A stretch of DNA of 64,000 nucleotides, taken from positions 1 to 64,000 of the forward strand of contig CALUNB010000003.1 in NCBI GenBank assembly GCA_944321885.1, in the 5' to 3' direction. The notes beneath the pieces were generated by a model. That model was given only the letters and a program-made list of their open reading frames with translations. It had not been told where the DNA came from and searched no databases. Source of the DNA: an uncultured Bacteroidales bacterium. Its GTDB lineage: Bacteria; Bacteroidota; Bacteroidia; Bacteroidales; P3. Made by a program: the position numbers and the translations under genes. This document shows positions 37,289 through 48,009 of the stretch, piece by piece. Position 1 is the first letter of the stretch, and the number at the start of each line of letters is the position of its first letter.

Positions 37289-37551
37289 GGCTTCGCCGAA
37301 GATAGGATGCGGCTCGGCAGAGGCTAACTGGAAATTTCGTTTCCGTTTGCCTCTGCGCTCACCTTTCACTATCTCTGGCTTCGCCGAAGATAGGATGCGG
37401 TTCGGCAAAGGCAACTGGAAATTTCGTTTCCGTTTGCCTCTGCGCTCACCTTTCACTATCTCTGGCTTCGCCGAAGATAGGATGCGGTTCGGCAAAGGCA
37501 ACTGGAAATTTCGTTTCCGTTTGCCTCTGCGCTCACCTTTCACTATCTTTG
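37289..37551 (+). repeat. three tandem copies of the promoter repeat upstream of eno
   Basis: Units start at 37289, 37377 and 37464 (period 87-88 bp). Each has GGCTTCGCCGAAGATAGGATGCGG, a hairpin built on GGAAA-TTTCG-TTTCC with GCAGAGGC or GCAAAGGC arms, and a tail CGCTCACCTTTCAC. The hairpin arms differ in sequence from the copy at 4533 yet keep the fold. The first two units end in TATCTCTG, the last in the consensus TATCTTTG. A separate TATCTTTG precedes the array at 37265-37272. The remaining spacer, 37552-37630, holds only the eno leader. Confidence 0.85.
37520..37551 (+). promoter_or_regulatory. repeat-borne eno promoter
   Basis: TTTG at 37520-37523, exactly 20 bases, TATCTTTG at 37544-37551, in the third repeat unit. 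The predicted leader is about 73 nt before the eno ATG at 37631. Confidence 0.78.
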
Positions 37552-37552
37552 A

Positions 37553-38920
<1,368 letters not shown>

Positions 38921-38961
38921 ATTCCTGCTCTTCCTTTAAAGGGGTTCCTGTTCATACAAGA

Positions 38962-38995
38962 AGTGCCTAAGGCACTGAATGGGGACCCCATTTTT
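38962..38995 (+). terminator. candidate terminator after eno
   Basis: A palindrome AGTGCC-TAA-GGCACT (38962-38976) is followed by ATGGGG-A-CCCCAT (38979-38991) and five T. The loops are very small, so the structure is less certain than the sequence symmetry. It lies 41 bp beyond the eno stop. Confidence 0.4.
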
Positions 38996-39055
38996 CTACT
39001 TCCTACTCCCCTGCCGGACCACGAACACATGCGACAAAACGGCAAAAGCGAAATC

Positions 39056-41413
39056 ATGAAGCACGTATTCCGCAAATATTTCTTTTTCTTGTTGCTTTTC
39101 GGACTGATTTCCGGGGGAGAAAAGCTTTGTGCCCAAAGCGACAGTACGGAAACCGAGCTGTTCAGCCTTTTCCAAGTGCCGGATTCCGTCCGCCAAAAGA
39201 ACATCGATGACTTGAAATACAAAGGCATACGCCCCCGGATCGGAGTGGTTCTGAGCGGTGGCGGAGCCAAAGGCATTGCCCATGTAGGGGTCTTGAAAGT
39301 CCTGGAAGAACTGGGTATCCCCATCGATTATATCGGGGGAACCAGCATGGGTTCCATCATCGGCGGCTTGTACGCCTACGGCTACTCGGCCCATGAACTG
39401 GATTCTATCCTCCGGGCTGCGGACTGGAGCCTGCTGCTGAGCGACCGCGCCGATTGGACGGATGTTTTCTACGTCAACAAAAACAACTACATGCTCCGCC
39501 TGCCGTTCGGTTGGCAAGAAGGCGATGGTTCGATTGCCCCGGTGGGTTTCCTTAAAGGACAACACATCAACAACCTCTTTTACACGCTGACCTCCCAATC
39601 GTATAAATACAAGACTTTCAAAGAATTCAACATCCCGTTCTTCTGTGTGGGCGCCAACATCGTCAACGGGCAGGCTGCCTATATCGACAGCGGGAACCTG
39701 GCCGTGGCCATGCGGGCGAGCATGGCTGTCCCTGGTGTCTTCGCCCCGGTGAAAATAGATAGCATGGTTTTGGTCGACGGTGGTGTCCTGAACAATTTCC
39801 CGGTGGACAAAATGCTGGAAAAAGGCATCGATATCGTCATCGGGGTGGACGTGGGTTTCTCTTATTCCGGAGTCGAAAACGTGAGCAGCTTCATGGACGT
39901 CCTGGAAGAAGTCATCTTCATGGGATCCAAGACAAGGGTGATGCAGAACCGCCAGGATTGCCGCATCTTCATCAAACCCGACATGAGCGGATACACGACC
40001 ACGAGCTTTTCCAAAGTGGATTCCCTGGTGGCCCGTGGGGAAGCAGCCGCCCGGACCCCCGAAACCTATGCCCAACTGCAAGCCTTGGCGAAAGAACTCT
40101 CGAGCTACGAAACCGAACCCGTAACGCCCAAGAAACCCTACCTGCCACCGGAAGCCGTTTACGTTTCCCAAATCGAGTACACCGGGCTCAAGAAATACAA
40201 CCTAGGATACGTGAACCAATTCTTGCAAGTGGAACCGGACAAATGGGTCAAACTCTCCGACATCACCGACGGGATTGACCGCTTGTACGGGACCAATGTG
40301 TTCCGTTCGGTCAGCTACGAGTTCAAACAAGACACGGCGCGTCCCGACAGGACCGTCCTGGTCGTCAACCTGGACGAAGCCCCTTCCAATGCCTTCAACC
40401 TCGGGGTACGTTACGACAACCAACGTTTGGCGGCCTTCCTGGCAGGGGTGGAATTCCGCAACTTGGGTTTCAAGAACTCCCTTCTCACCTTGGACGTGGA
40501 ACTTTCCACGATGTCGATGGCCAGCTTGGACTACACGGTGATGCCAAATTGGAACGCCAGGAAAAACAAGTACTCGGTCTGGATTCCCAGCATCGGGGCC
40601 GGGATGGACTATTACCACATCAGCACTTACCTCTACCGGAATTCCGAAGATCCGGATCAAAGGACTTCGGAAATAAGGTCGAACCGTTACAGGGTCCGCC
40701 TCTACGGGCAATCCAACTGGAAGTTGAACATCCTCGGCTTGGGAATTTCCTACGAGTTCGCCAACAACAAGGAATGGATTTCCTCGTCCATCGACCGCCA
40801 TGACGTATACAACAACGGGCATGTGACCCCCTACTTCTATTTCCGGCACAACAGCTATAACCAGAAATACTACCCTACCAAAGGTTCCAAGATGAATCTG
40901 GAAGTCACGTTCCCGATCCGGGTTGGCGCGGCTACCGGTTCCAACACCGCCTCCCATTTCCTAAGTGCGTATTGGACGGCTGATTTCGCCATCCAAGCGG
41001 GAAAACGCCTCACCTTCTATCCTGGTTTCACTTTGGGAAGCATCTTGTTCCGGAGCGCTTCGGTAGTCCCCATCCAATACCAGTTCTTCCAGGGAGGTTG
41101 TGCGGAAATTGCCGGACTTTACAGTAGCATGCTGCCTGGCGTCCAGTTCGGGCAATCCAGCGGATACCAATTGGTGAACCTGAGGCTTTCTGCCCAGGTT
41201 ATGCTCATCAAGAACCTCTACCTCAGCCTGCGGGGAGGTATCGGGAAGGCCGATTACGAAATCCTGGACATGGTACGCAATTTCGACAACTTGGTCTACG
41301 GGGGGAATATAGGGATTTCGTACAACACCCCCATCGGTCCAGTCGGCCTGAGTTTCCAGACATCGAACGTGCATAAATTCAACCTTTTCCTGAATATCGG
41401 GTATTGGTTTTAG
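39056..41413 (+). CDS. patatin-like phospholipase fused to an Omp85 β-barrel
   Basis: This is a 785-residue outer-membrane protein. After a signal peptide (MKHVFRKYFFFLLLFGL.., cleavage near AQ at 27), a patatin domain carries the oxyanion GGGAKG (68-73), nucleophile Ser97 in GTSMG and Asp241 in VDGG, so the catalytic dyad is intact. A POTRA-like segment (about 360-450) and a BamA/TamA-type barrel (about 465-785, ending in an aromatic Phe) follow. The architecture resembles type Vd secretion proteins such as PlpD, in which the lipase is exported by its own barrel, and patatin-Omp85 proteins are common in Bacteroidota. I start at the ATG before the signal peptide; the frame is open 31 codons further. 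Confidence 0.88.
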   Translation: MKHVFRKYFFFLLLFGLISGGEKLCAQSDSTETELFSLFQVPDSVRQKNIDDLKYKGIRPRIGVVLSGGGAKGIAHVGVLKVLEELGIPIDYIGGTSMGSIIGGLYAYGYSAHELDSILRAADWSLLLSDRADWTDVFYVNKNNYMLRLPFGWQEGDGSIAPVGFLKGQHINNLFYTLTSQSYKYKTFKEFNIPFFCVGANIVNGQAAYIDSGNLAVAMRASMAVPGVFAPVKIDSMVLVDGGVLNNFPVDKMLEKGIDIVIGVDVGFSYSGVENVSSFMDVLEEVIFMGSKTRVMQNRQDCRIFIKPDMSGYTTTSFSKVDSLVARGEAAARTPETYAQLQALAKELSSYETEPVTPKKPYLPPEAVYVSQIEYTGLKKYNLGYVNQFLQVEPDKWVKLSDITDGIDRLYGTNVFRSVSYEFKQDTARPDRTVLVVNLDEAPSNAFNLGVRYDNQRLAAFLAGVEFRNLGFKNSLLTLDVELSTMSMASLDYTVMPNWNARKNKYSVWIPSIGAGMDYYHISTYLYRNSEDPDQRTSEIRSNRYRVRLYGQSNWKLNILGLGISYEFANNKEWISSSIDRHDVYNNGHVTPYFYFRHNSYNQKYYPTKGSKMNLEVTFPIRVGAATGSNTASHFLSAYWTADFAIQAGKRLTFYPGFTLGSILFRSASVVPIQYQFFQGGCAEIAGLYSSMLPGVQFGQSSGYQLVNLRLSAQVMLIKNLYLSLRGGIGKADYEILDMVRNFDNLVYGGNIGISYNTPIGPVGLSFQTSNVHKFNLFLNIGYWF

Positions 41414-41592
41414 AGAAGCAAACAAAACCCTGGGATGCATGGAAAATCTGGGCGTTTTTGATTGTTCCAATATCCTTGTAGCGAGCTATTTCGATTCCGG
41501 AAATCCGGAAAATGGGATTCCAAAGCTCAAAAGGAAAATCCATCCGGATTCCATGCCTCCTGGCGCTGCACAAAGAAGCCACAAACCGACCC

Positions 41593-42543
41593 TCAAAAGG
41601 GTGTATAACCTCCGGGAAGTCCCTCGTTCCCGATGACGCAACTGCCCCGTCCTACCGGATAGACGGCAAAGCAACCGAAAGCCCCGTTGGAGATATTGCC
41701 CCGGACATTGGCGGGAGGCCCGCCGAAAACCGGAACATCGGTGGACACCGCCGCGTTCACATCGGAAATGTAACGGTTATATTCCGCCGTGAAACTATAC
41801 ACAATCAAAGTGACTTCATCCCCGGCCTTCAAGGCAGGAACCCGGCTGGTTTCGCTCGGTTTGTCGGCAAAAAAGTAAATGGGGACCCCGTTCAAGTAAA
41901 TACCGGAAGTGAAATTATCCGGGAAACAGAAAATATCGGTAATCGAGTCGAAATAGACCCTCCCGTTCAGGGAAAAGCTGAAACCGTAATACTCCTCGGT
42001 AGGCGGATCCTGGGCATAGACCAGGATATTCCACCCCAAGCGGGAAGGGTCTGGCGTATAAAAAGGGGGCAACCCCATCCCATGGACAGCACGGACGGAA
42101 TCAATCGGGGGAATATAGGGCATGGTACTCCGGGATTCGTACAGCTCATTCTCCCCATCCTTATCCACATCCGCCTCGATATGAAGGTAATATTCCTCGC
42201 CTATCTGTCCAAAAACGTCCGGGGCGCTCCGATACCAACCCGTCGGCAAGGAATCTTCCACAAAATCAAAATGGGAACCATCGCCAGCCTCGATGTACAC
42301 GGTAGCTCCGGAAACAACCGTACTGGCGATATCCGGGTCGTAATAGTCGCACGAACGGCTCAACTTGACGATATGCGAAGTGGTGTCGGAGGTCAATTTG
42401 GCATCGACCACCAAAACCGGCTCCATGCTTCCCAAATCCACTTCCACGATTTCGGAACACGAAACGAAGGCCAACAGGAACAAACAGGCCAGCTCTACGG
42501 GCGGCGAAGGAAGCCAAACATTCAAACAACGGGCAAAACGCAT
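41593..42543 (-). CDS. DUF4249 outer-membrane lipoprotein
   Basis: This 316-residue protein has a lipoprotein signal (Cys29 in FLLAFVSCSEIVEV) and the DUF4249 pattern: PVLVVDAKLTSD, SGATVYIEAGDG, Tyr/Asp-rich β-strands and a C-terminal GCFAVYPVGRGS. DUF4249 proteins typically pair with TonB-dependent receptors in Bacteroidota, and the gene starts 9 bp after such a receptor. A surface ligand-binding role like SusD is likely, but the ligand is unknown. The convergent spacer 41414-41592 shows no clear terminator. Confidence 0.82.
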   Translation of the reverse strand: MRFARCLNVWLPSPPVELACLFLLAFVSCSEIVEVDLGSMEPVLVVDAKLTSDTTSHIVKLSRSCDYYDPDIASTVVSGATVYIEAGDGSHFDFVEDSLPTGWYRSAPDVFGQIGEEYYLHIEADVDKDGENELYESRSTMPYIPPIDSVRAVHGMGLPPFYTPDPSRLGWNILVYAQDPPTEEYYGFSFSLNGRVYFDSITDIFCFPDNFTSGIYLNGVPIYFFADKPSETSRVPALKAGDEVTLIVYSFTAEYNRYISDVNAAVSTDVPVFGGPPANVRGNISNGAFGCFAVYPVGRGSCVIGNEGLPGGYTPF

Positions 42544-42552
42544 TCCAGCCTC

Positions 42553-44931
42553 CTAAAAATTAAAATTGAACGTGACAAAAGGCACTACCGAGAACAAGTA
42601 AATCTTGACCGCATAGGACCGGGTTGGATTGTCGGGGTCCTGGTAGAAAGTCACCGACCAAGGGTTCTTGCGCCCGTAGGCATTGTACAATCCGGCCGAA
42701 AGACTCCAACGGTAGGGCTTGCCGTTGTCCGGCTTGGACTTGAAAGTGTAGGACACGTCCAAGCGGTGGTAATTTTCCATACGGCCCGAATTCCGATCCC
42801 CGTAAATCGGGACGAAAGTCCCGTCTATGACCGCTTTCCCGATTGGATAGGTGGTAGGTTGTCCCGAATAGAACATCCAATTCAAGGATATGCTGTGCCG
42901 GGGATGAGGTTCGATATCAAGCAAAAGATTGACCGCATGCGGACGGTCCTGGGGCGAAGGATAAGGTTTGCCATCGTTCACTTGGTCGATGACACGCATG
43001 GATCGGGAATAAGTATAGCTCAACGAACCGTTGACCATGCCCGTGTTCCGTTTCAGATAGAATTCAATCCCATAGGCCCACCCACGTCCCATCCGGAGTT
43101 CCCCATAGAGGTCGGTGTTCAAAATCACATTGGAATGATCCTTGAAATCAATGACATTGTGCAGGAACTTGTAATAGGCTTCCAAGGACAGTTCCCATTC
43201 CCCTTTCCTGAAAGCCTTGCTGATGCCCAAGGCCAGCATGTCGGAGGTCTGGGGCTTGACAAAAGGGTTGGCCGGGAACCAAATGTCCAAGGGGTTGCCG
43301 GAGGTGGAATTGGTGGCCAACTGGGAATATTGCAAGGTCCGGGTATAGTTGAATTTCAAATCGATATCATAGTCGAACGAATACGAAATCCCCACACGGG
43401 GTTCCAGCCCCCAATAGGTATGGTAAAAATTCCTGCCATCCTCGTACTCGCGCCCTGTGCGCTCATAGTCCTCGTTGAAGTAGGAAACCGAGTCCGGGCC
43501 TTGGTTCGAGAACGTGCTGAAACGGAGACCGTACTTGACAAGCAAACGCTCCCCTATCGATTGGTTGTTCCCGATATAGATGCCGCTTTCCAAAGCATGG
43601 TAATGGTCCTGGTTGTAACGGTAACTGTAATTGGAATCCAGGAAACCGATGTCCTGATGCAGGTTCACTTTCAAATCGCCCGGCTGGTAGACATGGTAAC
43701 GTAAATCGAAGCCGAACCGCAGTTCATGGTTTTCCGGGCTGAAAGTCCAATCCACCTTGCCCACGTAATCGGTAATGCGGGTCTTCCAAATGAAATCGTA
43801 TCCGTCGGCGTTCTGCTGGGCATAACTCAGGTAATCCGCCACATGCACATTGGCATTCATGACAAAACGGTTGGAAAAAAGATGGTTCCAGGTCAGTCCG
43901 AGCATCTTGTTCCCGTAATTCATCCCCACGTTCATGGATTCCATGCCGAAACGGTCCTGCCCCAAATAACCGGAAAGGGAAAGCTTGTCCTTGCCGCTGA
44001 CGGATTTATGGACAATTTTCGCATTGACATCGTAGAAACCGAGCTCGGTCCCGTCCATGCCGGCCAAAGGAAGGAAGAGGTCGAAATACGTGGCACGGGC
44101 CGAAGCCAGAAAAGAAGTCCGGTCCTTCCATATCGGCCCGTTGACCGTGGCCTTGGCTACCAACAAGCCGATACCGGCATCCACATGGTAATTCCGGAAA
44201 TCGCCTTCCTTCATGTCCACGTCAATCACGGAGGCCAAGCGGCCGCCGTAAGAAATCGGGATATCCCCCTTGTAAATCCGGGCACCGCCGACCGCATCGT
44301 TGTTGAAAACAGAGAAAAAACCGCAGGTATGGGTCGGATTGTACAAAGTGGCATGGTCGAGGATGATGGCGTTCTGGTCCAAGCCGCCCCCCCGGACACT
44401 GAAACCGGAACTGGTCTCCGTGGACATCAGGACGCCGGGCAGCAATTGCACGGCCTTGATAATATCGGGTTCGCCCAACAAAGCCGGGATACGCTGTATC
44501 ATCTCCGGCGTGAAGCTGACCATACCGATACTGTTTTTCGCCTCCCTCGTGGCCTTGCTACCCCGGATTTCAACATCCTTCAAAAGCACCGCGTCCGCTT
44601 GCAGGAAAAAATTCCGGCTCATGTCCTGCGTCACCTTGAGCTCGACCTGGACACTCGTAAAACCCAGGCAGGAAACTTGGACTTCATGCTCCCCGGGTGG
44701 AAGTGCCAAGCTGTAACGCCCTTCCACATCGGCTGTGCAGCCTTTCTTCAATGCCGGAAGCCAAACCGCCGCGTTCACGACCGGTTCCCGGCTCCGGGCA
44801 TCCAAGACTTGTCCGGAAAGATGAAAAAGAGCCTGGGCCGGCAGGATTTGGACCGGGAAAAGGAGAGTCCCCCCAAAAAGCAGGAAGAACAAATACAAGC
44901 ACCGGCGACCCGGTTTCACTGGAACTGCCAT
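42553..44931 (-). CDS. TonB-dependent receptor with carboxypeptidase-like N-domain
   Basis: This 792-residue outer-membrane transporter has a signal peptide (YLFFLLFGGTLLFPVQILPAQA), then a CarboxypepD_reg-like β-domain (about 38-120: GQVLDARSREPVVNAAVWLP). A plug follows with SVRGGGLDQNAIILDHATLYNP and GGRLASVIDVDMKEG, then a 22-strand-type barrel ending VPFVTFNFNF with the terminal Phe. It would import a ligand captured by the DUF4249 partner using TonB energy. Its promoter (44997-45027) lies downstream of the first possible ATG of the frame, which supports the start at 44931. Confidence 0.88.
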   Translation of the reverse strand: MAVPVKPGRRCLYLFFLLFGGTLLFPVQILPAQALFHLSGQVLDARSREPVVNAAVWLPALKKGCTADVEGRYSLALPPGEHEVQVSCLGFTSVQVELKVTQDMSRNFFLQADAVLLKDVEIRGSKATREAKNSIGMVSFTPEMIQRIPALLGEPDIIKAVQLLPGVLMSTETSSGFSVRGGGLDQNAIILDHATLYNPTHTCGFFSVFNNDAVGGARIYKGDIPISYGGRLASVIDVDMKEGDFRNYHVDAGIGLLVAKATVNGPIWKDRTSFLASARATYFDLFLPLAGMDGTELGFYDVNAKIVHKSVSGKDKLSLSGYLGQDRFGMESMNVGMNYGNKMLGLTWNHLFSNRFVMNANVHVADYLSYAQQNADGYDFIWKTRITDYVGKVDWTFSPENHELRFGFDLRYHVYQPGDLKVNLHQDIGFLDSNYSYRYNQDHYHALESGIYIGNNQSIGERLLVKYGLRFSTFSNQGPDSVSYFNEDYERTGREYEDGRNFYHTYWGLEPRVGISYSFDYDIDLKFNYTRTLQYSQLATNSTSGNPLDIWFPANPFVKPQTSDMLALGISKAFRKGEWELSLEAYYKFLHNVIDFKDHSNVILNTDLYGELRMGRGWAYGIEFYLKRNTGMVNGSLSYTYSRSMRVIDQVNDGKPYPSPQDRPHAVNLLLDIEPHPRHSISLNWMFYSGQPTTYPIGKAVIDGTFVPIYGDRNSGRMENYHRLDVSYTFKSKPDNGKPYRWSLSAGLYNAYGRKNPWSVTFYQDPDNPTRSYAVKIYLFSVVPFVTFNFNF

Positions 44932-44996
44932 TGTCCGCACCTTTAAGACCGCCGGGAAATCCGTGGAACCAAAGGATTCCATCCAATGCGGAATGG

Positions 44997-45027
44997 CAAA
45001 TATAGGCATCTGTTCCTATTTCCACAA
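44997..45027 (-). promoter_or_regulatory. promoter of the TonB receptor operon
   Basis: On the minus strand TTG (plus CAA 45025-45027), exactly 20 bases, then TATATTTG (plus 44997-45004). Transcription would start near 44990, giving a leader of about 59 nt to the ATG at 44931. Confidence 0.68.
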
Positions 45028-45050
45028 CGGGCTTTCCTATAAAACGGAAC

Positions 45051-45081
45051 TTGGTAGAACCGCCCTTTTACGTTAAATTTG
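45051..45081 (+). promoter_or_regulatory. holB promoter
   Basis: TTG at 45051-45053, exactly 20 bases, TAAATTTG at 45074-45081. The start would be near 45088, only about 19 nt before the holB ATG. The region 44932-45106 therefore holds two back-to-back promoters whose TTG boxes are 23 bp apart. Confidence 0.72.
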
Positions 45082-45106
45082 CAAGCTTATACAAGAGGCA
45101 GACCGG

Positions 45107-46303
45107 ATGTTCAGGGACATTGTTGGCAGAAAAGACTTGATTGAAAAACTCATTGCCGCCGCCAAGGTGGGAAGGATTCCCCATGCCCAATTGTTCTGGG
45201 GCCCTGCCGGGAGCCAGAAATTGCCCTTGGCCTTGGCTTACGCCCAATACATCAACTGCCACCACAGGCTTGAAGCCTCCGATGGACATGATTTGGGCGG
45301 ATTGTCATCGGATGCCTGCGGGAAATGTCCTTCCTGTCTCAAATTCCAACAGTTGGTCCATCCCGACCTCCACTTCATCTACCCCAACAACATCAATGGT
45401 GGTACGATAAAAAAAGATTCCCGCAGCCTCGATTACATCGGGCAATGGAGGGAACTCTACCAAGAGACACAAGGCGAATTCAGCTACCAGGAATGGTTGG
45501 AAAAAACAGGAATCGGCAGCAACCGCCAAGCTCTGATCAATATCCGGGATTGCTTCCAGATTCTCCAATGCCTGAGCCTGAAATCTTCCGAAGCCGACTA
45601 CCGGGTGATTGTCATCTGGCTGATAGAGAAACTGCACACGCCTATTGCCTCCACCCTTCTGAAGACCTTGGAAGAACCGGAACCTCAAACGGTCTTCCTC
45701 CTCATTTCCGAAAACACGGACGCCATACTGCCGACCATCCTGAGCCGCCTGCAATTGGTCAAAGTGCCCAAGGTGGAAGAAGCGGCCATGGAAAAATTCC
45801 TGCTGGATTCTGGCTGTCCCGGCGAAGAAGTCCGGCTCTTGGCCCAAAGGAGCCACGGGAATTTGGTGGAGGCCCGGATGCTTCTGGAAAACAACGCGAC
45901 GAGGTTGACGTTCCACGAAAGTTTCGCTGATTGGATGAGGATTTGCTTCAAGGCAGACATCCCTGCCATCCAGGCTTTTGCGGAACGCATGGGCAGCTTG
46001 GGGAGGGAAAGCCTGAAATTTTTCCTTGAAATTTGCCTGGAAGAAATCCAAGGATGCCTGTTGACGGGGAACCACTGCACCCGGTGGCTCAACGCCAGAA
46101 ACCAGGAACAAACCTTCTGGAACAACTTTTCCAAATACGTTTCCAACCGGAACGTCCAACGATATTACAAATTGTTTGATGAAGCCATCTACCTGACATC
46201 CAGGAATGCGCATGTCCCTACCTTGCTGACGGACATAAGCTTGGAACTGTGCCGGATCTTGGCATCGGCCAAAAAAGACCTGGCATCCCAAACCACACGC
46301 TGA
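45107..46303 (+). CDS. holB: DNA polymerase III subunit delta'
   Basis: This 398-residue clamp-loader subunit is related to DnaX. The N-terminal AAA+ fold shows a degraded Walker A (GPAGSQKLPLAL, no GK[ST]), as expected for the non-catalytic delta' wrench. A Cys cluster (CGKCPSC, about 65-71) and the TLLKTLEEPEPQTVFLLISE and ILSRLQ sensor segments match the family. A longer insertion (about 85-140) is seen in Bacteroidota homologues. It starts the run holB, PSP1, gldH, PBP1A. Confidence 0.9.
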   Translation: MFRDIVGRKDLIEKLIAAAKVGRIPHAQLFWGPAGSQKLPLALAYAQYINCHHRLEASDGHDLGGLSSDACGKCPSCLKFQQLVHPDLHFIYPNNINGGTIKKDSRSLDYIGQWRELYQETQGEFSYQEWLEKTGIGSNRQALINIRDCFQILQCLSLKSSEADYRVIVIWLIEKLHTPIASTLLKTLEEPEPQTVFLLISENTDAILPTILSRLQLVKVPKVEEAAMEKFLLDSGCPGEEVRLLAQRSHGNLVEARMLLENNATRLTFHESFADWMRICFKADIPAIQAFAERMGSLGRESLKFFLEICLEEIQGCLLTGNHCTRWLNARNQEQTFWNNFSKYVSNRNVQRYYKLFDEAIYLTSRNAHVPTLLTDISLELCRILASAKKDLASQTTR

Positions 46304-46362
46304 GCGGCCTCCGCCTTGCCGAACGGAACTGTCAGGAATATGATTTCCAAAGACTTGACTAA

Positions 46363-48009
46363 ATGAGCACAAACATTATCGACCCCCATATGGAAAACAA
46401 GGATGCCGAAACTTCCCCTGCGCTGAAAAAGACGGGAAAAACGGAAGACGGGGAACAGACAGGTATCCGCCCCAAAACCGCAATCCGGAAAGAACAGGAG
46501 TTTGAGGAAGAACCACCCCGTTGTCCGGACATACCCGACGTGGAAGATTTCGACGAAGATGAAATCTTCTGCCGCATGGCCACGGATGAAAACATTTTCA
46601 ACAGCCGGGGACTTTCCCATGCACCCAAAAAAGACGAAAGTAGCCAATGCCGCTACCGTCAAATGGGACGTTGCGCCCAAATGCATAGTTACGAATGGAC
46701 GAAACTTTTCCCCTCCATGAGCAAGGGAAACGATTTTCCCATCGTGCAAGTCCGTTTCAAGAATACCCACAAGGACTTTTTCAGGATTCCTGAAAACGAA
46801 AACCCTGAAAATTTCCAGACAGGGGACATCGTGACCGTGGAAAGTACCAACGGACACGACACCGGGATTATCTGCCTTCGTGGCGAATTGGTCCGTCTCC
46901 AACTCAAAAAGAAAGGACTCAAGCCAGACAGTCCCAGCATCCGCAAGATTTACCGCAAGGCCCGACCCAATGATATCGACAAATGGATTGAAACCATCCA
47001 AGCCGAAAAAGAAATGCAAAGAAGGGCCCGTATCATCGCGGCACAACTGGGGCTGAGTATGAAAATCAACAATGTGGAAATCCAAGGGGACTTCACCAAA
47101 GCGATTTTCTATTACACGGCCGATGACCGGGTGGATTTCAGGCAGCTTATCAAGCTTTACGCGGAAGAATTCAAGCTCCGGATCGAGATGCGCCAAATCG
47201 GGGCCAGGCAAGAATCGGGAATCCTGGGAGGTGTCGGTTCCTGCGGCAGGGAGCTTTGCTGCGTGACCTTCCTGCATAATTTCACTTCGGTTGGGACCCA
47301 TACCGCCCGGATCCAACAGGTTTCGCTCAATCCCCAGAAACTGGCCGGGCAATGCAGCAAACTGAAATGCTGCCTCAATTTCGAATACGAGGTGTACGTG
47401 GATGCCCTCAAAAACATGCCGGATAGCAAAACCATCCTGCTGACAGAACAAGGGGAGGCCCACTGTCTCAAGATGGACCCCTTGAAAAGGACCATGACCT
47501 TCGCCTATCGAGACAATCCGGGAGGACAGACGGAACTGCCTGCCGACAAGGTTTTCGAAATCATCGAAAGGAACAAAGCAGGGGAAAAAATATCCGGTTT
47601 GGGCGAGTTTGCCAAGGTTCCCGCTGCTCCCGTGGAACCCGTTCCTGAGTTCCAACAAGTGGTGGGTCAAGACGAACTGACCCGTTTCGACAAGCCCAAG
47701 AACAAGAAACAAGGGAAAGAAGGGGAACGCGGCAATAAAAAGAAAAACACGGGGCCGGCACGCAAAACCCCATCCCGGCAACCCGAAGTGAAAAACGGGG
47801 ACAAGCCGCAAGCCCAGAACCCGGTAAAACCGGAAGGGAACCGGAAGCCCAACCGCCCCGAACGGAACGAACGCGTAAACCAAGGCCCGAACGGGACACC
47901 CCGTCCCGAACGGAACGACAAAAACCGGCGGGCGCCTCGTCCCATCCAAAAACCCATCTTGAAAGACCAACGGAATGAAGGAAACAACGCGAGCGGCAAT
48001 GGTGAATAG
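46363..48009 (+). CDS. PSP1-domain protein (RicT/YaaT-like)
   Basis: This 548-residue protein has an acidic N-terminus, then the PSP1 core (about residues 125-365): GDIVTVESTNGHDTGIICL, RIEMRQIGARQESGILGGVGSCGRELCC, and the Cys motif CSKLKCCLNFE. The remaining ~150 residues are a Lys/Arg/Asn/Pro-rich disordered tail. In Bacillus RicT works with RlbA/RicA and RicF in RNase Y maturation and binds a [4Fe-4S] cluster; the Cys residues here fit such a role. The order PSP1, gldH, PBP1A is, to my knowledge, conserved in Bacteroidota. The exact function here is unknown. Confidence 0.85.
   Translation: MSTNIIDPHMENKDAETSPALKKTGKTEDGEQTGIRPKTAIRKEQEFEEEPPRCPDIPDVEDFDEDEIFCRMATDENIFNSRGLSHAPKKDESSQCRYRQMGRCAQMHSYEWTKLFPSMSKGNDFPIVQVRFKNTHKDFFRIPENENPENFQTGDIVTVESTNGHDTGIICLRGELVRLQLKKKGLKPDSPSIRKIYRKARPNDIDKWIETIQAEKEMQRRARIIAAQLGLSMKINNVEIQGDFTKAIFYYTADDRVDFRQLIKLYAEEFKLRIEMRQIGARQESGILGGVGSCGRELCCVTFLHNFTSVGTHTARIQQVSLNPQKLAGQCSKLKCCLNFEYEVYVDALKNMPDSKTILLTEQGEAHCLKMDPLKRTMTFAYRDNPGGQTELPADKVFEIIERNKAGEKISGLGEFAKVPAAPVEPVPEFQQVVGQDELTRFDKPKNKKQGKEGERGNKKKNTGPARKTPSRQPEVKNGDKPQAQNPVKPEGNRKPNRPERNERVNQGPNGTPRPERNDKNRRAPRPIQKPILKDQRNEGNNASGNGE

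Noticed and set aside
41512-43704. A 730-codon plus-strand frame across DUF4249 and the TonB receptor
   Set aside because: It lies opposite two recognised proteins, crosses their junction and lacks a recognisable domain. Length alone is not support.
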